A stretch of DNA of 64,000 nucleotides from Helianthus annuus (lineage: Eukaryota; Streptophyta; Magnoliopsida; Asterales; Asteraceae), in contig NC_035444.2 of NCBI RefSeq assembly GCF_002127325.2, forward strand, positions 87,266,286 through 87,330,285, in the 5' to 3' direction. Shown here piece by piece: positions 21,885-32,213 of the stretch. The translations under genes were made by a program, and so were the position numbers. The stretch's first letter is position 1. The number at the start of each line of letters is the position of its first letter. The notes under the pieces are model-generated. The model searched no databases. It saw only the letters and a list, made by a program, of their open reading frames with translations, and was not told where the DNA came from.

Positions 21885-22422
21885 TAAAGTATGTTAATCC
21901 GCCATGGGAGGGTTTTGCTGCGAGGCTTTTTGTTGGTTTTTAGCTTTTAGTTTTTTTCTAAAAAAAGCGCTCGGGTTCCTCTAGTGCTTCTTTTATGTCT
22001 TTGTCAGAGCTGGAGCTCATGCACCAAGTTGAGTTGCGAGCTATGCGACTGAGTCCTGGTTCCTGCGATCAAAAACACAAAATTTTTGTGATCAGAGGGT
22101 TCAACATGGCCCCGTGTTCAATGAACACGGCCTTGTGTTGGGTTAAAGTTTTCTGTTTTCTGGATCCCCTACTACTGGAAGTCAGGCATGGCCCCGTGTT
22201 GCACCTCCACGGCCCCGGATCTATTCCTCTATAGCTCAGAAAACAAAACCTTTTCTATTTTAAATCTGGGCATGGCCCGTGTCTAATCTGGCACGGCCCC
22301 GTACTGCAGTCTGCGAAGAAATGCAGAAAATGCAAAAACAAAGAGAAAACCTAAAAACTTAAAAGGAAAAAGATAAAAATTGATTAGGCCGTTATTTTTA
22401 AGCTTCCTTAAAATCCTAGTGT
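21885..22422 (-). other. Untranslated leader of the Athila/Tat-like element
   Basis: Non-coding stretch between the primer-binding site and the gag start. It contains several GC-rich words of the type ATGGCCCCGTGT and CACGGCCCCG (22108-22305), which pair with each other as imperfect dyads. No open frame of note. Confidence 0.6.
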
Positions 22423-22439
22423 ACCCGGTTACGACGCCA
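22423..22439 (-). other. Primer-binding site of the Athila/Tat-like element
   Basis: On the minus strand TGGCGTCGTAACCGGGT resembles the TGGCGCCGTTGCCGGGG primer site used by plant Athila/Tat elements, with a few changes. It sits 7 nt from the LTR end at 22447. Confidence 0.65.
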
Positions 22440-22446
22440 AAAAATT

Positions 22447-23028
22447 TGACGTGGTCGTGTGTGCGTATAAATTTTAGATTATTTTAAGCACTTTTTACTC
22501 GTGGATCAATCTTTAAATTTATAAAACACGATACAATACTACCACTCTAGACACGTTAGGGCAAGTGCACCCATCGTAGACATAGTATAGTGATGGTAAG
22601 ATACCGAGGTCGTCTAAGGACACAAGAGCTTTTAATACTGGCTTATCGTTAACGTGTAATCTAACCAAATTTTGATAAAAGTTTTGAAAGTTTTAAAAGA
22701 TAAACTAATTAAAAATAAAAACGTAAATGAAAGAAAATAAAAAAATAGACAAGAAGGAATCACTTGGTTCCAACTCCTCTTTTATGTATCCTTTGATGAT
22801 TTCCGCACTTTGGGCTTTTTAAGAAATTATCTTAGTTATAGTGGCATGACCCTCTTGTGAAGGCGACGCTACCCTCAACCATATTGGTCTGAGTCAGTTG
22901 GGATACAGTCCCGCAATGTCAAATTTTGAAAGATAAGTAAATATGTTATTAATGTGAAAAGTGGTAGGCCCCTCTTGTGTAGGCGACGTTACCCTCGGCC
23001 ATATTGGTCTGAGTTAGCAAGGATATAG
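22447..23028 (-). repeat. Athila/Tat-like 5' LTR remnant (truncated)
   Basis: Begins TGACGTGGTCGTG on the plus strand (sense end ...CACGACCACGTCA) and is cut off at 23028 by the LTR of gypsy element 2. It carries an approximately 123-bp duplication: CCTCTTGTGAAGGCGACGCT at 22851 and CCTCTTGTGTAGGCGACGTT at 22974, each followed by an ATATTGGTCTGAGT word. Confidence 0.65.
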
Positions 23029-25265
23029 TGCAACACCTCGGAAATTTCACCGAATTATATATCGACACGTGTCCACTCTCAAATGTGCCGAATAATTTGG
23101 ACGAAAGGGACTAATTTTCCCATATTATGAAAGTTTGATTGTAGAGGGACCAAATATGAAATTCTCAAAAGGTTGAAGTTTTGAAGGTCTTATACGGACC
23201 GTAAGGGTTTACCCCCTTATGGTCTGTAAATAATAAAAATTGTTATTGTTGGGCATCGTATACGGACCGCAAAGCTTTATAGATTACGGTCCGTAAGGCT
23301 TTGAAAACCAAGGGTGCCAAGGAGGCTTGCGGACTGTAAGCCTAAAGGCCATGTGGTCCGTAAACACTGCAGCTGGCAGTTTTGTTTAGAGGTCAAGTTT
23401 CTCTGCAACACTGCCACATATCCCCCACATTGCCACCTTTCCTCAATCATTGCCACGACCATGGACACTTGGGGTGATGCTAGATCACCTCTAATACTTG
23501 TCTTGATCTCCATTCAAGCTCCTCAACTATAAATAGGCCCTTGATCACAAACTTATACATGCTCATTTCTTTCAAACATCTCCTCTCTTTTATTTGGAAG
23601 TTCCTGGTCATAAAGGAGCATCCCTCTGAGTTCTAAGCAACTATAGCTACGGATTATTAGTTGCATTATGATCATATTATATTATAGTATAACCCCTTGT
23701 GGTTATACTACATGATCATAATTAGATTATGAGTTTTTACACAAGTTCTTAAAATATGCCTAATAATGACCAAAATGCCCTTTTTATACAAAACATGGTT
23801 TTAATCAATGATAAACATATGAAATGAATTACCTACTGATATGGTAATACAATTAACATGTTTTGGCAGAATGAACTTGTTTATAACATGAGTTTTTATA
23901 CAAGTTCATGAACTATGCCGTATTATGACTAAAATGCCCTAATGGTGCATAGTTTGATTTTAAAAACCATAATGGTCACATAAGTTGATACCTTACTGAT
24001 GTTACAACTTAAATAAAATATTTTGTCATATTGAACTAGTTTATAACTCATCCGATCACCCAAAAACGCCTATGTGCGTACGGTTAAGCTTATGTAACTA
24101 GTTTACGTAAGTTTACCAAAACGGGTCAAATCTTTTCAAATTCATTTCAAATTCCAGAATGTACATAGTTTTCCCATATTATACAATTCTTAGCACTTGT
24201 GGGGATTAAAACTACATTCTATCCGGTCATCGCTTAATCAAGGGTATCATACCGTTTTCATTATTTTAAGTTAACCGGTCTAAGTCTATGACTTGAATAA
24301 GACCCGTTAACATTCTAATTGGTTATTATACCGTTTATTCCAGACTAAGGCATTCTAGTAGATTGCAACCAAGCTTAGTTAATTGATAATGGTTGTGCTT
24401 GTTATATTTTCTTTCATTGTAAGACTTGTGTAAGCCAGGTAAATACTCTTAACATATTTTCCCTATACGGGCTTGGGATACGTTATATTACTACCACATG
24501 GTCGGGTATGGAATCAAAGACCAATGTGTCGGGAATCTAAATAATCCGTTTTAATTCGTATTGCTTTGACTATAACATTGGGGATTAATACGACCGTGTC
24601 CTGGATATCCTCGGCTCATTTAATTGCAAATGGCCACGACCTAAGCACGGGATGTAGGCATGCACTTGACATATGCTAATGCTAAAATAAATGATTTGAT
24701 AACCCAATACGGGTTTGCCCAATAAGGGTATTTCCAATAAGATAATTAATGTGGTGTGTCGGTTAGTCATGATCTCGGCATTGTTTCCGGGCCCCATATG
24801 TATTGTTAAGAATATAAAACTGATAACATGAGAAATAGTTTATCCCAAGGTATTTATGAAAATTATATGTACCATTGTGTACATAAAATCAATTTTGAAC
24901 TATTTTCAAAATGTGTCAGTTATTTGTATTTACCAATGGAAATTGACGTATCTTCAAAAGACTAAGTGAGAGGTTGCTAGGTTACGAAATAGGCTAGAAG
25001 TGCCAGTAATGCTTTAGAGGAATTTGCAACTCCTTGCATAAGAAGCCTATTAGTGTGTTATTTCATTTTGTAAATTTACTAACCGCATGTGGATCTTTTG
25101 ATACACTATTCGTCTGTATTATATTTTGAACACTCGGACAATTATATTTGTAATAGTATTTTAAATTCAAGACTTCCATTGTGCAATTTGTTTATTTGAT
25201 ATCAATCTAGTCATGTATACCCCATCTGGGCCCCCCGGGTGTTGTTAAAATATCGGGGTGTGACA
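23029..25265 (+). repeat. Gypsy element 2, 5' LTR (2237 bp, internally deleted)
   Basis: Starts TGCAACACCTCGGAAATTT and ends CGGGGTGTGACA. Compared with the 3' LTR it lacks about 451 bp: CTAAGCA at 23634-23640 joins directly to ACTATAGCTAC, whereas in the 3' LTR the words AGCA at 32820 and 33271 flank the extra piece, a 4-bp microhomology deletion. The region 23185-23370 holds repeated dyads of the type TACGGACCGTAAG / TTACGGTCCGTAA. An upstream TATAAATAGGCCC word at 23529 could be the TATA box. Confidence 0.85.
23529..23541 (+). promoter_or_regulatory. Candidate LTR TATA box
   Basis: CTATAAATAGGCCC lies in the 5' LTR of gypsy element 2, and the same word is at 32711 in the 3' LTR. TATAAATA is a canonical plant TATA box. 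Transcription has not been shown. Confidence 0.5.
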
Positions 25266-25268
25266 GGT

Positions 25269-25281
25269 TGGTATTAGAGCC
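25269..25281 (+). other. Primer-binding site of gypsy element 2
   Basis: TGGTATTAGAGCC, a one-base variant of the tRNA-iMet complement, starts three bases after the LTR end. Confidence 0.85.
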
Positions 25282-25399
25282 AACGTTTGAGAGAATTTAA
25301 CACTAGCCCTTTGTGTTTAATCTCAAACAACACAATAACATATTCCTTAGACTTTCTGAGTCTAGGCACTGACCTAGGATTAACTCTTATCTTTATTAA

Positions 25400-25421
25400 G
25401 TTATATATATATATATATATA
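25400..25421. repeat. (TA)n microsatellite
   Basis: Short TA tract in the leader of gypsy element 2. Confidence 0.9.
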
Positions 25422-25451
25422 TTGTTTTTTATTTTTGACAGAAATTGAATC

Positions 25452-26468
25452 ATGCCGCAAAGATTTAGAGGCAAAGGCAAGGGATCAATGCGAGGAGGTC
25501 CATCCGGACATTCACCCGAGTCATTATCAATATTCGAGCGACTCTTTTTCATCTCAACTAGCGAGACATTCTGTCTCACATAACTCATCATCACACCATT
25601 GTCACCATTCATTTCATTCCCACTATTCCCATCAATCCCATCACTCACATTCACATTTCATCCATGGGTCATTTGACCCAAACAAGTATATCAACACCCC
25701 ACCAGCTGCCCAAAACCAGTTGGACCAACCAAACTAGTCGGACGAAGACTCGGATTCGGAAATGCCACCATCTGGGTCGCATATGTACCCCATTGAGATT
25801 TCCAGTGGTTCTGCATCTTATGCAGGATCACCATATTAGGGTCCTAATGAGTGGGACCAATATTTCAATCAGTTTACCTTTGTTTACACTCTCCCTATCA
25901 CTCTCCGACACCGCCACCATTGCCTCCACCAGAGGACGTGTAAATGGAACCTTTGAAGCAACCACAGCCGCCACCAGAACCAAGAAGGAAATGTGGAGCG
26001 CGCATGTCTGTGCGTATGGGACCATGGTCAAGCCCGCTACCACCAATGCCCCAAACATACCCTCCTATTCCTGAGGACCCACAAATGGGTGGACCCTCAA
26101 ATACTGTACCAGTGGTTGACCCAACTCCTCAAACGTTTGTTCAACCACCACCATCGGGTTTTGATAACCCGATTCCCACGTATCCTGATATGACTGGGTA
26201 CGACCCTTATATGCAGGCAGTCATACACAATGCTTTATACCCGTCTCCTTACCCTCCTGCATATCCAACTACTAGATATCCGAATTATGGATACCAGTAT
26301 CCTGCTATGCCTCAACCACAGCCACTGCCACCGCCACAAATAGAGACCCTTAATCAGGCCTTGGAAAGAGTGAAGCAACTTCAACGACAGGCTGAAAAGA
26401 ATGAGAAGAAGACGAGCAAGATCTTCAAAAAGCTCAACAAGATGTATAGAGGGAAGAAGGATGAGTAG
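25452..26468 (+). pseudogene. Gypsy element 2 extra ORF1 upstream of gag (His/Pro-rich protein)
   Basis: A broken reading frame between the 5' LTR and gag. It opens at an ATG (25452) with MPQRFRGKGKGSMRGGPSG, shifts frame into a histidine-rich tract (about 25580-25670, HHCHHSFHSHYSHQSHHS), passes an acidic SDEDSDSE stretch with two in-frame stops, and resumes at about 25944 as a 174-codon proline/tyrosine-rich segment (IPEDPQMGGPSN, GFDNPIPTYPD, YPSPYPPAYP). It ends with a short coiled-coil-like stretch (LNQALERVKQLQRQ) and a lysine-rich tail. It has no gag capsid, zinc-knuckle or pol motif. Similar ORFs accompany gypsy elements in daisy-family genomes as I recall, but the function is unknown. 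Gypsy element 4 has a counterpart at 55862-56666. Confidence 0.65.
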
Positions 26469-26511
26469 AAGATAGCTATTTTTATTAGTTGTTCTTTTAA
26501 ATTCCAAAATT

Positions 26512-26620
26512 CCCTGCGTGGACATGTATTTCCTTTTAGTCCCTGCGTGGACATGTATTTCCTTTTAGTCCCTGCGTGGACATGTATCTTCTTTTAGTCC
26601 ATGTGTAGACAAGTAGTTTA
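26512..26620. repeat. 29-bp tandem repeat, about 3.5 units
   Basis: TCCCTGCGTGGACATGTATT plus TCCTTTTAG recurs directly after ORF1; the last unit is degenerate. Confidence 0.92.
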
Positions 26621-26923
26621 ATTTTTATTTCAAGTCCCTTTTGGGGCAAAGTATTGTAATATTTCTTTTTGAAATGGAAATTTGAGAATTTTCTTATTTA
26701 TATATATATAGTATCCTTTTCAAAGCGATCGTCTCGATTTTATTTAAACTTTCTCAATCCTCTATACACTTCAAAAATATCTTTTTAATGGTTTTAGACC
26801 AGCCATATGGCAACACCTATATTATTGGCAATTATAAAACAGTTAAGGATGACTAGCTCTTTTGTCAAGAGGTGGAAAATTATGTTCAAACCTCATAGTC
26901 TTTATGGTTAAGTGAGACCATGG

Positions 26924-26967
<44 letters not shown>

Positions 26968-27676
26968 AATAAGACATTTAATTCTATATTAACATTCAAT
27001 GTAATGTTAGTATTCCTGGCAGTGTGACATGAGGAACCACACTAGCCATCTAGGTGGTGGACTACGTCCAAGCTTTATAGCCCATATGATCAAATTGGAT
27101 CATGGCTAGTGTCATCAATATGATGATTATTTATTTTAACAACCTTAGTGATGATTTGCCTACAGGTTATATTATATTGTCAGTTAAGACAATGACAATT
27201 GTGTTCATATGACTCTCTGTACAAAGGTGATGAACTATGTTCAAGCCTTATCACCTATATGATCGAATGAGATCTTGGCTAATATTATCCTCAAATCAGA
27301 TGATCATGAAATTTTAACACTCAATGTAATATCAAAATGAATTGCCTACGGGCTATATTTTATTGTCCATTGTGACAAGCCAATGAGCTATATTTTAATG
27401 TCCTTCGAGACGAGCCTATGAGCTATCTTTTATTGTCCATTCAGACAATGGCAGTTGTAACTATATGGTACATTGTCCAAATAAGGGTGGAGGACATATG
27501 TCCAAACCCTGTAGCCACATGATCCTATGAGATCGCGGCTCATATTTTTGTTATTAAATCATTGAGACATAACTTCAATGATTATCCTATTTAAACACTT
27601 ATTGAAGTGCTAAACTTTATTATGGTAGTGTGACAAAGAGCACATTTATTTTGGTTTATAGTACCAAGCTTTAGTT
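26621..27676 (+). other. Gypsy element 2 ORF1-gag interval with degenerate repeats
   Basis: About 1 kb without a gene. A block of the type GTCCAAGCTTTATAGCCCAT...GATC...GGATCATGGCTA recurs about four times (near 26862, 27049, 27222 and 27482), together with TATTGTCCATTnnGACAA words (27360-27450). A (TA)n tract lies at 26922-26963. It resembles an untranslated or intron-like spacer. Confidence 0.6.
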
Positions 27677-28830
27677 ATGGCGAATCCAAATTTGGATGGA
27701 GCCAACGACGGGGATAATAATGATTTAAACAATGCCCACGAAGGAGCAAACCTTCAAGCTATGATAGCCGCAGAGGTTGGCAAAGCTATGAACAATTTCA
27801 TAGCTAACTTTAAAGGATCGAGTTCTGCTCTTTCCAAGTCCCAATCGATTCCACATTCTTATGCATGAAAGAAGGAAAGCTCACATTATTCTTCCACTGC
27901 GAAGAGTGAGCCAAGTAGGTTTTCAAGGAAAGGTCCCATGTTGTTAAAGACGGGTGTACGTATAATTATTTTGTTTCCTGCAAGCCTAGAGATTTTAACG
28001 GGGAAAAGGGAGCCATAGACACCATGAAGTGGCTTGATGAGATGGAGACAGTGGTTGATATCACTGGGTGCGCTGATAAAGATGTTGTGAAGTATATTTC
28101 TCGATCATTCAAGGGTGATGCCCTGACCTGGTGGAAGGCAATGATTCAGTCAGCAGGGAAGATGTCCATGTACAATATGGAATGCTCCAAGTTTGTGGAC
28201 CTAATAAAGGAAACATACTGTCCACCGCATGAGGTGGAAAAGGTGGAGTCAGACTTTCCGACTCTCACCATGAAGAACTTAGATTGTTGGGAATACGTTT
28301 CCGACTACAACTCACTGTCGAGATTAGTGCCATATTTGATAACTCCTGAATCTAAACGCATTGCGCGTTTCATTGGTGGGCTAGCACCAGAAATAAAGGG
28401 CATGGTTAAGACTTTAAAGCCTACTACATATAGGTCTGTTGTGGACCTATCCCTTTCCCTCACTTTGGATGCAGTGAGGCAGAAGTCGGTCAAAACTGAG
28501 ACCGACGAGAGAAGGAAACGGGAGGATGATAACTCCCAAAAATCGAAGAAAGGGAAGTTTGGGTTCAATAAGAGCCAACATAGGTCTGATGAAAGGCCTG
28601 CATGTAAGACCTGCAACAAACGACACTGGGGTAGTGTCGGGCAGACAAGAAACCGAAGCAGTGTGGTATCTACAAGAGGAGTGGTCATCAGTCCCATGAA
28701 TGTAGGGACTTGAAGAATGCGGTTTGTTTTGGATGTGGAGAGAAGGGCCACATCAAAAGTAACTGCCCTAAACTTGCTAGAGAGGGCAATGCTAAGCCTG
28801 GAAAGGTGAGAAAGGGAATGCCCGAGCTTT
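27677..28830 (+). pseudogene. gag: Gypsy element 2 gag (capsid and nucleocapsid)
   Basis: Encodes the particle-forming capsid protein in an intact element. ATG at 27677 begins MANPNLDGANDGDNNDL; the frame stops at 27866 and resumes in another frame near 27955 (YFVSCKPRDFNGEKGA). The capsid core follows with MKWLDEME, FKGDALTWWKAM, FVDLIKETYCPPHE, and RFIGGLAPEIKGMVKTLKP. A Lys/Arg-rich stretch leads to a degenerate first zinc finger (CKTCNKRHWG) and then, after a frameshift near 28700, a good CCHC knuckle CFGCGEKGHIKSNCP at 28725-28769. At least two frameshifts and one stop inactivate it. Confidence 0.85.
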
Positions 28831-28840
28831 TCAGCTAACT

Positions 28841-29292
28841 ATGAGGGAATCAGTTAATGATACTAATGCCATAACGGGTACGTTTCTCATCAATGATATC
28901 TTTGCTAGAGTTCTTTTTTATTCTGGAGCAGATAAGTCATTTATCGACCATAAGTTTAGTAAACTACTAAACCTACCTATAAGAACTCTAGATATAGCAT
29001 ATGAGGTAGAACTAGCAGATGGTACTTTAGTAACCGCTTCTTCTATTCTTGATGGATGTTCTATATCCATTAAGAATCATTCTATTCCTATCTCTCTTTT
29101 GCCAATGAATTTGGGGGGTTCGATGTAGTCTTAGGCATGGATTGGTTATCTTATAACCAAGCCCGCATAGCCTATGATAAGAAACTCATCGAAGTTAAAG
29201 ACCCATCTAGTGAAATACTCACCATACATGGAGACATACACTATGGCTTGCTTGAGAAGGTGTCACTACTCATGGCATCCAAGTGTCTGTAG
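28841..29292 (+). pseudogene. Gypsy element 2 aspartic protease, active site mutated
   Basis: Would release the pol products. NAITGTFLINDIFARVLF leads into YSGADKSFIDH, where the family has D-S-G: the catalytic Asp is Tyr here. The frame breaks in a G run near 29117 and continues in another frame as FDVVLGMDWLS (about 29120-29152), the conserved segment after protease. Both changes mean no activity. Confidence 0.82.
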
Positions 29293-29310
29293 AGTGGATG
29301 TGTCATTTAC

Positions 29311-30753
29311 ATGGCACAAGTGATGATAGATGAGCCGAAGCCCAAGATTGAAGACATCTCAGTCATCTCTAAATATCTTGATGTATTCCCAGAAGAACTA
29401 CCCGGTCTACCCCCAGAGAGACAAGTGGAGTTTAGGATTGACATTCTACCAGGAGCTGCTCCTATTGCAAGGGCTCCATATCGGCTAGCACCGATGGAAA
29501 TGAAGAAGCTAAAGATCCAACTGGATGAGCTTTTGGAGAAAGGCTTTATTCAGCCCAGTTCTTCACCGTGGGGAGCTCCTATTTTATTCGTCAAGAAGAA
29601 GGATAGGTCAATGCAAATGTGCATTGACTACCGCGAGCGAAACAAGATAACGATCAAGAATCCTTATCCGCTGCTCAGGATCGACGATTTATTCGATCAA
29701 CTTCAACGTGCTAGCTACTTTTCCAAGGTCGACTTGAGATCAGGATATCATCAACTGAAGGTTAGAAGTGAAGATGTTCCAAAGATTGCCTTCAGAACAA
29801 GATACAGTCACTACGAATTTCTAGTGATGCCTTTTGGGCTCACTAATGCACCTTCAGCATTCATGGATCTCATGAATAGAGTTTGCAAACCGTATCTAGA
29901 TAAGTTTATCATAGTCTTTATAGACGACACACTTATCTATTCCCATAATCAAGCTGATCACGAGAAACATCTTCGGTGCATTCTAAAGCTACTAAAGCAG
30001 GAGAAGCATTATGCTAAGTTCTCCAAGTGCGAATTCTAGCTTAGAGAAGTCCAATTTCTTGGACACATGATCAGTGAGTGTGGTATCCAGGTGGTTCCCA
30101 CCAAAATAGAAGCCATAATGAATTGGGAAGCACCGAATACACCATCCGAGATACATAGTTTCTTAGGATTGGCTAGTTATTATGGAAGGTTCATTGAGAA
30201 CTTCTCAAGAATAGCCACACCTTTGACTACCCTGACCCGCAAAAATGTCAAGTTTGACTGGGGTCCCAAACAGCAAGAATCCTTTGAGATTCTAAAGCAC
30301 AAGCTGAGCAATGCTCCAGTCTTGACTTTACCTAAGGGTATCGAAGATTTTGTTGTCTATTGTGATGCCTCGCACACCAGCATGGGCTGTGTGCTTACGC
30401 AGAGAAGCAAAGTGATTGCGTATGCATCACGACAACTAAAGGTGCATGAAAGGAATTACACCACCCATGACTTGGAATTGGGTGCCGTTGTATTTGCACT
30501 GAATTTGTGGAGACATTACTTGTATGGCACGAAGTGTATTATATACACTTACCATAAAAGTCTCCTGCATCTGTTTAACCAAAAAGATTTGAACATGCAA
30601 CAACGTTGCTGGATGGAAACTTTGAATGACTATGATTGCGAGATTCGCTATCTTCCCGGCAAGGCAAATGTAGTTGCCAATGCACTAAATCGCAAGGAAA
30701 GGGTTAAGCCGATCGGATTAATGCCAAGAGTATCGAACTCAAGGTTAGCTTAA
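29311..30753 (+). pseudogene. pol: Gypsy element 2 reverse transcriptase and RNase H
   Basis: RT motifs run in order: [86 protein letters not shown] and [10 protein letters not shown] with both catalytic Asp present. A TAG at 30037-30039 replaces the Trp of the conserved CEFWL word, ending the first frame. It resumes at about 30040 with LREVQFLGHMIS and runs through the RNase H domain (VYCDASHTSMGCVL, ASRQLKVHERNYTTHDLE, PGKANVVANALNRKE). Two RNase H Asp positions are changed: YTYHKSL for the usual YTDHKSL and NAL for DAL. Apart from these defects the protein is well preserved. Confidence 0.9.
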
Positions 30754-30815
30754 ATGAGAAGCTATTGGATGCTCAAAAGCAAGCCTTCTAAAAGTTTAAT
30801 ATTTCAAGTGAAGGA

Positions 30816-32023
30816 TTGGGTGGAACTGTTAATCAGTTATCACCTGGAAAAGATGGAATCCTTAGATTGAATGATCGAATCTGGGTTCCATTCTTTAGAG
30901 GGATTAGAGATCTAATCCTCCAGGAAGTGCATAATTCTAAATATTCTGTTCACCCTGGAGGTGATAAAATGTATCAAGATCTGAGAAAGAATTATTGGTG
31001 GATGGGTATGAAGAAATCCATAGCCACCTACGTAGCTAAGTGTCTGACGTGTTCACATGTTAAAGTTGAACATCAAAAACCATTAGGACTTCTACAACAG
31101 CTTGAGATTCCCACATGGAAATGGGAAATGGTAACTATGGATTTAATTACCAAGTTATCCAAGACCAAACATGGCAATGACACGATTTGGGTCATTATTG
31201 ATAGGCTGATGAAGTCAGCTCATTTCTTGCCAATTAAGAGACGTATAACTCTGATAAATTGGCTAAACTATATGTAGACGAGATAGTGTCCATGCATGGC
31301 TTGCCGTTATCTATTGTATCTGATAGAGATACTAGATACACATCTCACTTCTGGAAGAGTTTCCAACAATTATTAGGCATGAGATTGAACTTTAGTACGG
31401 CTTACCATCCACAGACTGATGGACAGAGTGAGCGTACTATCCAAACTTTGGAAGACATGCTTATGGCATGTGTGATTGACTTGGGTGGTAGTTGGGATGG
31501 CCATCTTCCCTTAATAGAATTCTTCAACAATAAAAGTTATCATACTAGCATCAAGGCCGCTCCTTTCGAGACCTTGTATGGGAGAAAATGTCGAACGCCC
31601 GTTTTTTGGCCTGAAGTTGGGGAAGCCCAACTATCTGGACCAGAGATTGTCCTAGAGACCACGGAGAAGATTATTCAGATCCGTTATTGTCTCAAAGCTG
31701 CCCGTGATAGGCAGAAAAGTTATGCAGACAAGAGGCGTAAACCTCTTAAATTCCAAGTAGGGGACAAAGTGTTACTGAAAGTATCAGCCTGGAAGGGTGT
31801 AATGCGATTTGGATAGAAGGGCAAGTTGAGCCCAAGATATATCGGACCATTCGAGATAATCGAATGTGTCGGATCAGTAGCTCACAAGCTTAAGCTTCTT
31901 GAGGAGCTTAGTGGGATTCATGATGTGTTCCATATCTATAACTTAAAGAAATGTCTAGCCAATAAGTCGCTAGAAATGTCACATCACGATGTGCAAATTG
32001 ATGAAAACCTGAGATTTTGTTGA
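30816..32023 (+). pseudogene. Gypsy element 2 integrase
   Basis: The zinc-binding HHCC domain is visible (EVHNSKYSVHPGGDKMYQDL then CLTCSHVK). The catalytic core begins KWEMVTMDLITKLSKTKHGN, continues after a frameshift near 31255 with [15 protein letters not shown], and has [20 protein letters not shown], so the D-D-E triad is present across two frames. The C-terminal part ([21 protein letters not shown]) meets a TAG at 31814-31816, followed by SPRYIGPFEIIECVGSVAHK to a stop at 32021. Frameshift plus stops inactivate it. Confidence 0.88.
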
Positions 32024-32160
32024 GAAACCGATTTCGATCGAGAATCGATAGGTTAAGAAGCTCCGAAGGAAGTTAATACCTATTGTAAAGGTCAAATAGG
32101 ATGCCCATCATGGTCCCGAGTATACATGGGAGGTTGAGTCCACTATGTGACAAAAGCACC
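32024..32160 (+). pseudogene. Gypsy element 2 chromodomain remnant
   Basis: In the frame continuing integrase, the words EKPISIENR, LIPIVKVK and HHGPEYTWEVESTM are separated by stop codons. This matches the C-terminal chromodomain that many plant chromoviruses of the Tekay/Del type carry (PIVKVxWxxxxGPExTWE). Chromodomains tether integration to marked chromatin; this one is dead. Confidence 0.7.
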
Positions 32161-32176
32161 CCCATCTTTTTGAATA

Positions 32177-32213
32177 AAATCTCGAGGTCGAGATTTCTTT
32201 TAAGGGGTGAGGA
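32177..32213 (+). promoter_or_regulatory. Dyad and polypurine tract of gypsy element 2
   Basis: A 9-bp inverted repeat AAATCTCGA/TCGAGATTT (32177-32196) is followed by CTTTTAAGGGGTGAGGA, the polypurine tract, directly before the 3' LTR start at 32214. Confidence 0.8.
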
